DNA from: Bolinopsis microptera
Lineage: Eukaryota; Ctenophora; Tentaculata; Lobata; Bolinopsidae
Assembly (NCBI RefSeq): GCF_026151205.1
Contig: NC_087074.1
Coordinates: 4,526,001 to 4,590,000, forward strand
Length of the DNA stretch: 64,000 nucleotides
Reading direction: 5' to 3'
The position numbers were made by a program, and so were the translations under genes. Positions 42,258 to 53,033 of the stretch are shown piece by piece. Position 1 is the first letter of the stretch. Each line of letters begins with the position of its first letter. The notes beneath the pieces were generated by a model. The model searched no databases. It was not told where the DNA came from and worked only from the letters and a program-made list of their open reading frames with translations.

Positions 42258-44132
42258 GCTATGTACAGTTAATTAGTGTTTTACTGCAGAACTAGTTTTG
42301 AGTGCCATGGGATTGGATATTTCAAATTTTAAAATTTTTTTTCCGAATATTCTGTCGTACAATACAAAAGTCTACCTTTAAAATACTTTAATTTCATTCA
42401 ATTATTTGAAATTTGATAACAAGGAAAAAAGCTAAATCAGCACCCGAAAATTATTACAATTAACAATCAACAATGTTATAGCGGTAAGAATGGGAATTTC
42501 AAACTTTCAGTCAAAAAATCAAATCATGAACTTTTTACAGTTGCATTTTACAAGTCAAATAATTTGAAACTCAGTCAAAATCAAACGATGAACTTTTTAC
42601 AGTTGCATTTTACAAGTCAAATAATTATCATGTCACATTTTACAAGTCAAATAATTTTCACGGGTCATTTTCGTGTTCATTCAATAAATAAGTTAAGTTT
42701 GAAAACAAAGATACAACATATAATCGGAATCCCGCATTGATATTCCCCTTAGTTGCGCTAAAAGATTTTACACAACGGCCAAATCCTACAAATCATATTA
42801 GTGACTAAACAACCAGATTAATATCATAATAATATTAATATACATAACTACGTGCTGTAAAACATTAAACATGTATTTATAAATGGGTATCTACTTTTAC
42901 TTGATTGTTACTTTTTAACTCTGCTAGTTAATTAAGTTTGGTAACAGGGCCGGCCTGATTACTTTGGTATTGACGGAACTTGGTCTATGCAGTTTTAGTT
43001 TATATAATAACCATAAGATTAGTTATATTGTCCCTTTTAACGATTAAGTTACGTACCCAAAATTCTAATACGACTTCTAATATAACAAATTCATCAATCA
43101 ATATCTCCAATTAACAGTTGTATTTAATAATTCCTTTGCAGATCAAATCAAATATCGCTTAATTGCTCGATCAATTGGTTTAAACCTCTGTTACAATTAT
43201 GAAGTAATGTTAACAATAATAATACATTTAAATACAAATAATGTACACACTAAACGCAAATTGTAAAACAAAATTTAACGGGACAGTTCATTTCTCATTA
43301 TATTAGTATAGGCTGGTAATTCATTTTTACTTAAGTCATTATTCACTAATCAGCTACTCATTATTCAGTAATCAACTTGAATGTTGGCACCAGTATTTGT
43401 AAAATGATTCTAATTTTTGTCAATGAAGACGAAATCTTCAACTCAGTTTATTTCACTGGAAAGTCTGTACCTTAGAACCTCATCTCATTAAGATCAACCC
43501 ACTCAAAAGAGCGAAAGCTGAAAATCAATAAAATTATTCATAAACTATCAAATATTTTACAAAATGTAATGAATTATGCTACATTCGATTAAAAACGGTG
43601 AGTAGCTAAATTCCGTGTACAATCGCACCAGATTTCATAGGGAACGTTCATAAATTACTTAACTGTAAGCTAACTAATTGGTAAGAATATTTGTTTCTAT
43701 GTGAAAAAAGTGATATGGCCAAAATCTGGTCAACGTTATATTATGTGAACGAACCCATATTGGAATGAAATTTCAAATTGCAGTCAAAAGTCCGATCCCG
43801 GACGAATACTGCAAAAATAAACAGACAGACATTTTTTATAGAACCAGCATTTTATGATCACTCAATCTTTTATCGTCCAAATTATCCAATTCCAGAGATT
43901 TTACAACCATTCTCATCAAAATTTTACAAGGTGATAGATAAATTTATCTTTATTTGCCGATTGGATATTATTGTAGTACATACGTGTTCGAGAAATCAAC
44001 ACAGTTTAACAGTAGTACGAAAGGATTGATGTCTTTAATAACAGGTCCAATGTCCACGACCAACTTTGTTGCAAACGGCGGGCCAGTCGATGGTAAAACA
44101 TCCAGCTGAAGAGATGATGCTAAACAGTGAGA
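42258..44132. other. GNL1 upstream region and SGSM3 3' flank, gene-free
   Basis: AT-rich, with no supported gene. A 67-bp segment with GAACTTTTTACAGTTGCATT is duplicated at 42530-42640. A decayed relative of the 12799 MITE (GGGAACGTTCATAAATTACT to TATGTGAACGAACCC) lies at 43640-43757. Confidence 0.55.
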
Positions 44133-47100
44133 TCATGACATCCAACTGAAGAGATGGTGTTTTATGAGCATGTCCTGGACATCCTGTTTGACTGGCTCCG
44201 TGTGTGAGCTGGGATTAACCTCGTAATCCAAACTCAGGTTGAAGGCGTACTTGGAGAGCAGTCTGAGCTCGCACTTTATCTGGAACCAAGCAGGGGACCG
44301 TATGAAGGACCAGGGAGCGTACCAGCGCTCGGTCACCTCCGTACACTGACAAAACGTGGCAAACCACATGTGCAGACACTGCTCGTTCAGGCCCGCACAG
44401 ATCAGGGAGCGCAGCTTTACGTCCGCACTAATGTTCAGGGGGTCATGGCTGGCGTTTATCAGGTGCATGGCCCGGAACAGCATCTCGTTAGGCTGCAGCA
44501 ACTTTTTTTCCTCATCCAGTCGAAATGTTTTACACAGAACCAATCTGCCCAGGATCTGAGTAAACTGCTCCTTTATCTCGTGGTCTATAGAGTCTTCGAC
44601 AAAGTGCCAAGGATGGAGAGCAGTACCCAACACTGAGGGCCTCCTCAAACCGTGCTCGAATATCTTCCTCAGAGCTGTGCACAAGTTCCCCCTCACTAGC
44701 GTGGTGATCTCGTTGCTAACCCGATCATCCCCTTCTATAGCGTATAACTTGCTCCTCTCGTCCAACAGGAGCACGAACTTGGCGGGAAAGAAGCCGCGCA
44801 CACCCCCTACCTCGCCGAACCAGCAGTGCTCGTCCTTCTGGTTCAGGACCGTTATGATGTCGTTCTTACAGAAACCCAACTCGTCGTCGTCATGCCTCTC
44901 GAAATCCATGAGAGCACGAGCTCTGAGGGGCCTGTTCCGGCTAAACTCCTTGAAGTTCTCAATGTCTCGCTGATGAGACTCGAATGAGTAATCAGGACTG
45001 ACATCCAGCCGGGTGTCCCCACCAAAGTGCTTGACAATAGCTGCAATGTTCTTCCGGAGATCTTCAAGCATTTCTGTTTGAGCGATGTTCTTGGCTTTGT
45101 CACTCACGCTTCCACCATACCCAAACCATTGCCTGGGAACAAAGGGAAGCTAGAATCGAGCAGTGATGATAATCTAGAAGTTATATCAGGTTTTTTGTGT
45201 TATTCATTGGATTCTAATTTTGAGATCAAAAAGGTTTACTCACGAGAACCAAGACGCCTTAGCCTCGCCTAGTCTGCGAGCTTGTTCGCTGGGTCGCGGG
45301 TTATAAGGGGTACCAAGGGCGTTCACTGCTGAGCTTAGCTTAGCAGCTGCCTCCGTTCTGAGGGAGTGGGTAATATTTGCCAGACCGTTACAAATTATTC
45401 AAGCTGATCAAAGTAACATGTTTAAAAAGGTAGATTTATATCAGGGTTATATTGCCTATTGGTGTATTATGGAGTTAACTAACAGTTAACATGCATACTC
45501 ACACGGTAAGAATGGAATTAATTATTCAAATGATACTTTTCAGGGATCACAATAAAAGTAATCTTTCCTAAAATGTTCCTATTTTTACCTCATTTCCTGG
45601 AGCACATTGTCAGTTAAAGTCTCAGTTATCTCATAGGAATGTACTATCAACTGTTCTACGTCTTCAATGTGTGAGGGGGCGTTTGATAACTGAGAAAATG
45701 TATTAAAACTGGTACAAAATTACACAAATTATTAACAGAATAACATAAGAAATATAGATGTGGATTCTCGTGGGGGAGGTGAGGTACATTTGTTTACTTT
45801 ACCATGTGCATCACCTCTTGATCCTGCTGAGCAGAGCCTCCATGTAAAAGTAAACAAATGTACCTCCCCTCCTCACGAGAATCCACATCTATTAAATAAT
45901 TAATTAAATAATTATAATTATGCTTTTGAGGTGCTATTATGCGACAAAGAAAAGAAAATCTCCTTCTTAAACACAAATAATATTGAATATGATATACAAG
46001 TAACAACGTGCAGGGTAGTCTGCAATGCAGCCCTTACACATTGCTAAACTGGCACAACAACTGTAACAAACCATTGTGTGCTGTATTTACAATCTTCCAC
46101 CAACTATTAACACGAAATGTACAATTAATAATATTCTAGTATCACAAATATCTGCGAGTACAAAGATTCAATAGGCGCAGCTTGTTGACGGTCTGCATAA
46201 TACATACAAATATTTTAGCTTATACTTATAACCCACCTCGGTAAAAATTCCTTCGCTAGATTCCTGGGACAGGACTAAGTCTTTGTTGATGGACAAGACA
46301 CCCAGTGCTATGCGAAAGAGAAGGATCGATCCTTCATACAAAAAACAATCCCAGACACTGAAAATCAAAGAGAATCATTTCACGAACATGTCAGGATACA
46401 TGAATGTCACGTTTTTTATCGATAAAGTTACGGAATCAAAAGAATTAGTGCTATGCTGCTTTAAATCATACAGTTGTACATACACATTCCAGCTCTATAA
46501 AAGTGCACCCAATTTTAATCTATTTTCCAACTCCCTCTCTGTTTGCCCATATCACCCCAAACCACACTCCCCCTTATGTGGTAAGCGTAAATTGTGGATA
46601 GACCCTTCCAATGAAAGTGCTATTTCACCACGTGACATCACCCTCGCACCACGTGACGTCACTCTCACTAGGTCACATGACGTCACTCCCACTAGGTCAC
46701 ATGACGTCACTCTCAAACCACGTGAATTCACCCTCACACCACGTGATGTCACTCTCAAACCACGTGACGTCACTCTCAAACCACGTGACGTCACGCTCAC
46801 ACCACGTGACACCTACCGTAGGGTTATCCTGGGCGCTAAGACAGCGCTGTAGAGAGTTAGAAACCAGTTGAGGGTAATGAGGTTTATTTCCACGTTGTGA
46901 GCCTCAAAGTGATCGTGGAGGTCAGGGAGGTACTGTTTAACTAGCTCTACCAGCACTGCCTGATCCACCTGGACAAGTGGACAATGTTCAATTGTTTATT
47001 TATTATCTGGCTTAAATTTTAATTTCATATTAATTTCTTATTTTCGCGGGAGATGGATCATGAATTCTGACTTCCAAACCCTAAAAGCAAATCCTAGGAG

Positions 47101-50100
47101 GAAATACCTGGATTCCGAAGAGGTTAGTGTTGTAATAATGTGAAGGAAGATGGTCCTCAATGATGCAGCTGAGAAGCCAGAACACTTCACCCTCTTCCAG
47201 AATTAGAAGGAGGGTCGACACAACCATACCCATTCCTTGACAGTACCTGTATAAAATAAGTATTGGCTGATTACACAGAGTGGCTAAAATTAGTTAGTCA
47301 TTACGACTTTGAATATTTTATAAAACCTCGGAACTTTTAGAAATAAAAGATATAAAAGGTAATGGTAAAAATTAATTAAAAAACGTATCGCAGGGTTTGG
47401 CCCAAACGATTGGTCTGGAAAATAAATAACTCAAGTGAACGAACCCAATATCAGGAAATAACCACGAGATAGCCCTCAGCACGTTCCTGAGTCTGTTGAC
47501 CCCGCTGGCGTTTATTGTTTGGAAGAAAACGTTGTTCGTACTGGTTCTGACAAGATCTCGTTCAATCATACGAGTTGTAACTGTGTCTTCATCCCAGCAG
47601 TTGTGAAGAATATCCTGGGCGAATATTATCTTGGTGAATTAATTAATAAAAAGATAAATAAAGTTAATTACTTATTAGTAGTTTTGGGAATTGCGGTGGA
47701 AATGTGGCATTCCTACCGGGGAGCAGAGGTTTCATTTAGGTCAACTGGCACAACAAATGTTTCAATGTAAGCAATAATTATTTTAATTAGCATAGAATTA
47801 GCAACTACTATTACACAGCCCCACCCCAGTTACCTTGTAGGACAGGTTTGATTTGATAGACTTGGACATTGAGCCGGATATTCGGGCCCACAGCTTACAT
47901 CTCATAATGTGTGGAATTCCTTGTTTTATCAAACAGTGAACCTGGAATGTAATTATCATTAACTATCAAGACTGCAGTAATTGCTGATTATGTAGCTTGG
48001 CATACCACACAAGTAAAGACACAACAGAGGCACGATCTGCTCGCTTCCGTTCTATTTTGGCTTGATGATCGTGGTATTCCAATCTATAAAATTAGGTGAA
48101 AAAACGTGCGTGGAAAGTTGATGTATGCCTTCAAAGAAATTGTGCGCGTTACGTTAAATCATGGGTGGGTATAGCACTATCGCACAGTTACTGGCACACA
48201 CGTCACACTCATTGGTTTATGAAGAAATAATAGTGATCCAGGAGATATCTCCCCAGAAAGCGTTGCAAAAGTTTTTAAAATGGCTAAAGGTATGAATCAT
48301 TTTTGTATCGAGGCCTAGAAACATAACAAACACATTGCTTCACTAGTCAATTGCTGCAATTACTGCACTGTGACAATTAGTTAATAACGGCTTGTTAATT
48401 AATTTCTGGAAAGATAAGCTTTCACCTAGAAACCTATAGGGCCTCGAGAACATTTAATGCGTCTAAGATCCTTTTTACCTTAAGATTTTATTGTTGCTAC
48501 AAAAATGGCACACTTTTGGTGAAACCACGTGATTGAAAGTTTTTAGAATAATCATTTCTTGAAACAGTACAAACCTTGTCAGATTTAGGGATGAGAGGAC
48601 TGATCTTATCCCAGGTGAGTTCATCAACAGATTTGTTCTGAGTGAACTCTAAGTGAGCGGTCCAGTGGAGGTGCGCAGCTGGGTTGTCCACCAACACTTG
48701 GTGTGATTGTCTGCTGTTAGCCTGTGGGAATGTTAAGTGAAATGAAAAATCATTAAAATCAGCCGAATTTCGTTTTTTGATTATTTTTTGGAGCCTTGCC
48801 AAGTTGTCTCTATATTATGGGTTACAAAGAGCGGAAATTTGACATTCTTGGAGAGGATTGAGCCATTTGTCTTACTGTTACTTTGAAACTTGTTACAATC
48901 AATTCTACCAGTCAATTTAACTCACATGATATGAAGTTTCTTTAGGAAGTGCAACAAAACCAAACTCGTCCACCTCATTACCCTTGCTCAGTATCCGCGG
49001 ATCAGAGGGACGTAGTGATGACGTCACAGCAGAGAATGGTGCTTTATATCTGAAAATAATACACAGAATAGACTCATACACACTACACAGGATAGGCAGT
49101 GCAGCTGGCACTTAATGTTTTTATTTAGAGCATTCCTGAAAAACTGAAAGTTTTTAATTTGTCTGGCCCCCAAGAGGGGTCAGATCACGTCACCAATTAG
49201 TGACGTATAATTAGTGATGTGATCCATGTCGATTGAATATAATTGAACTAGAAATGGGCTAGACGGTGCTTCAAGCTTGCATGTTAATTACTTGATGACG
49301 TATATGGTGGTCATATTACTCCTTACCCAAAGTCTGGCAGCCGTCATAACTAACTTATTCCCAATAAAGTTTTGTTCGAGGACTTGTGTTGGAGAAATTT
49401 TGTAAACCTTTCATGGTTAGGATAATCATCTCATCCTCTAGGCAAACTTTGTCACATAACGATATCCTAATCAGGTGTTAAGATATCGGTTAAATACGGC
49501 CGGCACGGAAATGTTCACATTGTCACGCTATAAACATGTAACGCAGTAAATATGGACCCCTTGCTTCTGTGTTTGACCAACTTTTTAAGTGTCCAGTCGA
49601 CATGATAGGATGGGTACCCGCCACCCGGTACATACTACATATGACAATAACATACATATTCGACGACCTTTTTCGTTAAATGGCGCACAGATGACCTACG
49701 ATACAGCTAATTTTATTTCTTCCTAGCACTAAATTATACTGACAAGACAAACCTGGTGCCCATAGCTGTTGCATGATGTGTAGTTTGCAGCCCCTGGGAG
49801 GATGAAGTTAGAGGCTTTCTCTCTGACTCTTCATCGTCTTCATACAGGGACACTGTACTCTGTTTCTGAAGATAAAAGAGTGTCAACAATTTTATCGTAT
49901 ATACTACGGACAATAGACACGTACATATGTTAGTCCAACTCGCTCAATTTTAATTTTGAATGGAAATTTGCCAACATTTTAACTCAACTGCGGCACAGCA
50001 TGTCTATTGTCTATCTAAATGTTGATATTTTAAATCAACTGTTCCAATGTTCCATTTGACAGTCATTGTACAGAGAGAAGATCACCAAATGATATGACTA

Positions 50101-50412
50101 TTATACATTGTGTAGTTGAGCATAGAAGTGAGCACTATTAAGAAAAAAAAAGCTAACACAGTCTGAAATGATGTTACTGTCTACTTCAATTTCGTCAAAA
50201 GTGTCATCACAGTGCAGAGCACTATCCTCAAAACTATAATACTGGGAATTGTCATGGTCGTCAGGGTGACAGACGACATTTCGACAGGAGGTGTCTTGTA
50301 TGGTCAGTTCGTCATGGTGACGGTTGTCATGGTGACAGTTGTCGTGTATGATCAGTTCGTCTGTTGTTAATTTGTACTCTTCCAATACTGGTTGCAGCTG
50401 TAACATGATCAT
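44133..50412 (-). CDS. SGSM3: SGSM3-like TBC-SH3-RUN Rab GTPase-activating protein, 12 exons
   Basis: Exons (minus): 50158-50412, 49753-49865, 48926-49049, 48575-48721, 47834-47941, 47445-47614, 47108-47246, 46817-46968, 46237-46357, 45589-45689, 45244-45357, 44133-45132; phases match. The product has VDEFGFVALP, the TBC domain with QGIPHIMRCKLWARISG, the arginine finger IERDLVRT and glutamine finger YCQGMGMV, then VWDCFLYEGS; SH3 RALMDFERHDDDELGF to GFFPAKFVLLL; RUN from LVRGNLCTALRKIFEHGL to WFQIKCELRLLSKYAF, ending DMLIKHHLFSW as in vertebrate SGSM3. It should speed GTP hydrolysis by small GTPases (Rab/RAP) on membranes. The N terminus is the weak part: the first exon is Asp/His-rich, not seen in vertebrates, and starts at an ATG at 50412 or is spliced at 50397 from an unseen exon. 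The donor at 47439 is GTTCGT. Confidence 0.9.
45753..45893. mobile_element. MITE with TIR TATAGATGTGGAT, copy 2
   Basis: Ends AATATAGATGTGGATTCTCG and its complement, with internal GTACATTTGTTTACTTT pairing to AAAGTAAACAAATGTAC. Same family as 22340-22546, shorter. It lies in an SGSM3 intron. Confidence 0.85.
46617..46812. repeat. CACGTGACGTCA minisatellite beside an SGSM3 donor
   Basis: About nine units of about 21 bp, ACCACGTGACGTCACTCTCA with variants CACATGACGTCA, CACGTGATGTCA and CACGTGAATTCA. It starts five or six bases inside the intron whose donor is at 46811-46816. Confidence 0.92.
49180..49290 (-). repeat. Dispersed repeat copy 3 (AATTATACGTCACTAATTGG family)
   Basis: CACCAATTAGTGACGTATAA, TTAGTGATGTGATCCAT and CTAGAAATGGGCTAGA are the reverse complement of the family at 13800 and 19985. 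It lies in an SGSM3 intron. Confidence 0.75.
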
Positions 50413-50934
50413 TATAAGTCATTAGCAGAGTTATAATCGTTATGTAATTATGGATAATCTCCTCTCGTTAATTCACACATAGGATTATGTTACAGGAACA
50501 GACTTGCAGTCAACAGAATTAAGAAAAGGGCTTTGGTTAGATGATATTGTGAAAGCATATGTAATTCTAAAGGAGTCACATATCATTACCCAATTTCACC
50601 TCTTCTGGGTGCTGTGTCCCTTGTAGTTCAATAACAATTGACACAATAAAATCCTGTTAAAAATTGTATTTCTCGATAGTAGAATTTACACCTTAGAACA
50701 TATATTTTCCAGAAACTTGCCCAGATTCTTCCTCCCTACATCACAGTGACTACACCCTCTTTGGGATTTGTTTGAAATTACACCCCAAAACTTGTAAAAT
50801 TGCAAATTTTGGCAAATCCACTCCGATATCTTGGCATTCTAGACATTTTGAAATTTTCTTCATGGTGATCGAGAGTGTGCCATTAGAACTGATGAGCTTC
50901 CAAGGTCTATTGCTGATTTATGATATTATTAGTA

Positions 50935-51101
50935 CAGTAAAACCCTGATTAACTGCGCACCCCGATTTACCGCGGCTATTTCTTTTCCCCCAATAGGGCT
51001 TAAATGCACAAAGTAAACAAAAAACCCCGATTTACCGTAAACCTCGATTTACCACGGATGTTTTCCTTCCCCAAACTCCGCAGTAAATCGGGGTTTTACT
51101 G
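50935..51101. mobile_element. pogo/Tigger-like MITE with TA target duplication
   Basis: The ends CAGTAAAACCCTGATTAAC and GTAAATCGGGGTTTTACTG are inverted and flanked by TA. CCCCGATTTACCG repeats inside. The terminal sequence is the classic pogo/Tigger type. Confidence 0.88.
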
Positions 51102-51499
51102 TACTTATGTAGTCCTATGGTTTATTTAAATCAGAAAACTCACTGATATTGGCTGAAACTGAAAAGCAGTCGTTGAGTACATGGGTGATGTACCTTTTTG
51201 TATGTGAGACATCGACATGCCTGCAAACAATGAAATATTATGTTTAAATAGAATACATCACAGGATATCAGGCATAATTAAAAATATAAAAAACGCTACA
51301 AATCTATCACATTTATTGAGGTATAACAAAATGACATGATAAACAGAAATCAAACTAGTGAAAATAGGTAGAGACGAGAAGAAGTGTTGAGTTTGTCAAC
51401 TCATGTCTAAGCACAATTATGTACTGTTCACATACTCCACACTTCACATCATTAAATCAATGATACTGTTGAAGTATATCTGAAGGAACAATTAAGACG

Positions 51500-51870
51500 G
51501 CAGTAAAGGAATACTTACACGGAATCCATCTCAGCAGATACAGAAACATGGCACTAAGTGAGAAGGGGAAGATCCCTCTCACAATCCTACTCACCAAATA
51601 TAAGTACAGGAATCTTGGATTCGCAAGAAATCATCAAGGTGGATAACCTGGTTGTTCACAGGACATAGCCCCCTGGCCTTCTTCCAATACAAGGCAAACA
51701 ATTTCACATCTCCTCATTGTGAACACTGTCCAGAAGAAGAAGAAACCTCAGAACACTTCATGTGTCACTGTATAGTATACATGACCATTAGGTTGAGAAT
51801 TTTTGGTAGTATATTTCTGACCTGGGAAGACATATTCACAGCTAGAATAAAAAGCTAGAATAAAAAGGTT
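51500..51870 (+). pseudogene. Non-LTR retrotransposon ORF2 C-terminal fragment
   Basis: The plus frame reads FTGHSPLAFFQYKAN, then CEHCPEEEETSEHFMCHC, the CxxC-H-C knuckle found after the RNase H domain of I/Jockey-like LINEs. Upstream, GIHLSRYRNMALSEKGK-like sequence is in another frame. The fragment is decayed, with a frame break near 51630. CCCTGGCCTT follows the break. Confidence 0.65.
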
Positions 51871-52329
51871 ATAAAATATATCGAAGCAACCAATCGTCTA
51901 TTAAGGGAGGATCTTTTTGACGATCCTATTAACCACTAACACACCTAGGATTACTTGCAGAATGTTAGGAACTGACCGTCCCTGGAAGTTCCTGTCTCCA
52001 CGTCATTAACCCCGCCGGTGCGGGGTGGCACCAGGGGCGGTGGTAACAGAACTTCTAGACTCTTGGAGTCTGTTGTCGATATCTATATTTAATATAGTTA
52101 TGGCATATAATTTGGAAGTCTCTTCAGCAGCAGGAGTTGGAGAATGGGGACGTGTTGTGAAAGCCATCAAAAGGAAGGCTTAGTCGACGCGGACCAATCA
52201 GAAGAAGAGTACATATTCTGTTCACTGAAGAGCTGGTATTTACTATTTACGAATGGAGGAACGAAAAAGGAACTGTCATCGTTTCTGTTCAATTGTTTGC
52301 TAGATTTGATTTTGAAAAGTAGATGTTTA

Positions 52330-52700
52330 CAAGTAGATTCCTTGAAATAGGAAGCGATGCATGCAACTAGCTGATGTCCAGAGTGAGCAACTGGTTAGCA
52401 AAAGGGAACAGATAGATATTCTTCAATCTGATATTCAAACACTACATTCCTGAAGAAAGAACTGAAATCTTACAGTGAGGCTGTTAAGAAGTCTACTGTT
52501 GAATCAATCAACTCGAAGAAGATTAAAACAGCTGTGAAAGACATTGCAAAAGATATGAGTAGAAACCTCATGATATTTAGAATTAGAATTAGAATTAGAA
52601 TCAAATTTACACAGCAATACAATAAGAATAAAAATAATTTAAGAAGCTTCAATCTGCTGTGCAGGACATTCAAGTCAGTCGAAAACTGTTAGCAGAACAC
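52330..52700 (+). pseudogene. Remnant of a LINE ORF1 coiled-coil region (frame-broken)
   Basis: Pieces such as LADVQSEQLVSKREQIDILQ and LKSYSEAVKKSTVESINSKK, then KIKTAVKDIAKDMSRNLMIF, can be read in different plus frames. The style (coiled coil, then SRNLMIFRI before an expected RNA-binding domain) resembles ORF1 of CR1/L2-type LINEs. An (AATTAG)n run cuts it at about 52575-52600. Low-moderate confidence. Confidence 0.4.
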
Positions 52701-53033
52701 CCTTCTAGGGACATAAGGATATAGTATGTATGTAAACATAATGAGTAATAAAATAATGAGTGATAAAATAAGATATGATTTAACAGTGAACTGTGGGCAT
52801 GAAGGTAACAATTAAGATTACTTAGATGCCCACTTTGGGATTACGTTAGTAATGTTATTTACAGTTATATACAGAGAAGTATAGAACAATAATAGATTGG
52901 CAATGATAAAAAATGGGAACGAATAAAGGAGATGTTTAAAGTTCTATACTTCTGGAAATACCTAGGTCATATATAACGCAGGGGGCCTTTCCACCCGACA
53001 AAAACTCCAGACCCATAAAATTTGTTTCAGTTG

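Noticed and set aside
50580-50660. Candidate SGSM3 exon reading DFIVSIVIELQGTQHPEEV on the minus strand
   Set aside because: Acceptor and donor look fair, but its phase fits neither the exon at 50158-50397 nor the small ATG exon near 51205.
52144-52350. 68-codon plus-strand ORF
   Set aside because: No recognisable domain; it lies in LINE debris and its composition is not convincing.
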